A stretch of 12,219 nucleotides of DNA, taken from assembly GCA_050944415.1 (NCBI GenBank), contig JBMNRA010000073.1:1-12219 (forward strand). Direction: 5' to 3'. The notes under the pieces were generated by a model that made no database searches, was not told where the DNA came from, and was given only the letters and a program-made list of their open reading frames with translations. The DNA is from Ruminococcus_G sp050944415 (GTDB lineage: Bacteria; Bacillota; Clostridia; Lachnospirales; Lachnospiraceae). The number at the start of each line of letters is the position of its first letter. Positions within the stretch are counted from its first letter, which is position 1. A program made the position numbers and the translations under genes. This document shows, piece after piece, positions 12,083 to 12,219 of the stretch.

Positions 12083-12219
12083 GCACTATCCCTTACCTTC
12101 CCGTTAATCCTGATTAAAGCAGAGCCCCTTTTCTCCTATTGTTTTTCTTTCCAATAGTTTATAGATACTATGGGCTCCTCCGACTTCTCATACCACGTTT
12201 CAAAGAACTTCGCATACGT

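Larger units (their letters stand above)
10669..12219 (-). mobile_element. Group II intron (5' end outside window)
   Basis: The element is a retrotransposing group II intron on the minus strand, shown by an intact maturase gene followed by recognisable domains V and VI. The 3' boundary is probably near 10665-10669, just after CCCTAC, where the last A-pyrimidine follows the domain VI stem; this is an estimate. Upstream of the maturase gene (12083-12219) the RNA is structured: GAGCCC (12172-12177 on the minus strand) can pair with GGGCTC (12122-12127), and inside it CTATTG pairs with CAATAG (12136-12157). The intron start, its 5' GTGYG signal and the exon-binding sites lie beyond the window, so the insertion site and structural class cannot be fixed. 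With no endonuclease domain, it most resembles compact bacterial introns. Confidence 0.85.

Overview
The window looks like chromosomal DNA of an anaerobic, probably spore-forming Clostridia, most likely Lachnospiraceae. The evidence is the style of the genes (two FeoA proteins, FeoB and a Cys-rich FeoB partner; a HAAS-domain membrane protein; a CarD-family regulator), strong AGGAGG-type ribosome sites, a Pro-Gly-Arg-His tRNA cluster without encoded CCA ends, and a promoter that matches the forespore sigma-G consensus. The family assignment is an inference from overall similarity, not from a marker gene. Nearly everything lies on the minus strand, so the biological reading order runs from high to low coordinates.

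Layout, low to high coordinates. (1) 1-431: a minus-strand tRNA cluster (Pro-TGG, Gly-TCC, Arg-TCT and the 5' half of tRNA-His) with its own sigma-A promoter, whose -35 box lies inside the end of the upstream coding gene. (2) 421-2810: a tightly packed operon of a THUMP-domain RNA methyltransferase, the XTP/dITP pyrophosphatase RdgB and a YfcE-type phosphodiesterase, with a clear promoter and a hairpin in its leader. (3) 2812-4304: a single-domain rhodanese and a Gfo/Idh/MocA oxidoreductase, separated by 212 bases rich in inverted repeats. (4) 4390-4655: a 50-residue Asn/Ser/Lys-rich protein on the plus strand behind a near-perfect sigma-G promoter, closed by a strong two-way terminator. (5) 4655-6237: a HAAS-domain membrane protein translationally coupled to a membrane-anchored CapA-type protein. 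(6) 6330-6896: the tRNA wobble-uridine methyltransferase MnmM on the plus strand, convergent with (7).

(7) 6931-9921: a ferrous iron uptake operon, feoA-feoA-feoB plus a 51-residue Cys-rich membrane protein. Its promoter region and the feoA-feoB gap carry four copies of TTAG-N6-CTWA, which I read as operators for a DtxR/IdeR-type metal-dependent repressor. (8) 9918-10424: a CarD-family regulator directly upstream of the feo promoter. (9) 10669 to the window end: a group II intron with an intact reverse transcriptase/maturase and recognisable domains V and VI; its 5' end lies outside the window. The 3' flank (10425-10668) holds a short Cys-rich reading-frame remnant and stem-loops that recall group II intron domain I.

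The most unusual signals are the sigma-G-driven Asn-rich mini-protein, which may be an undescribed small spore protein, and the multi-operator array of the feo operon. I found no CRISPR array, phage module or obvious defence system.
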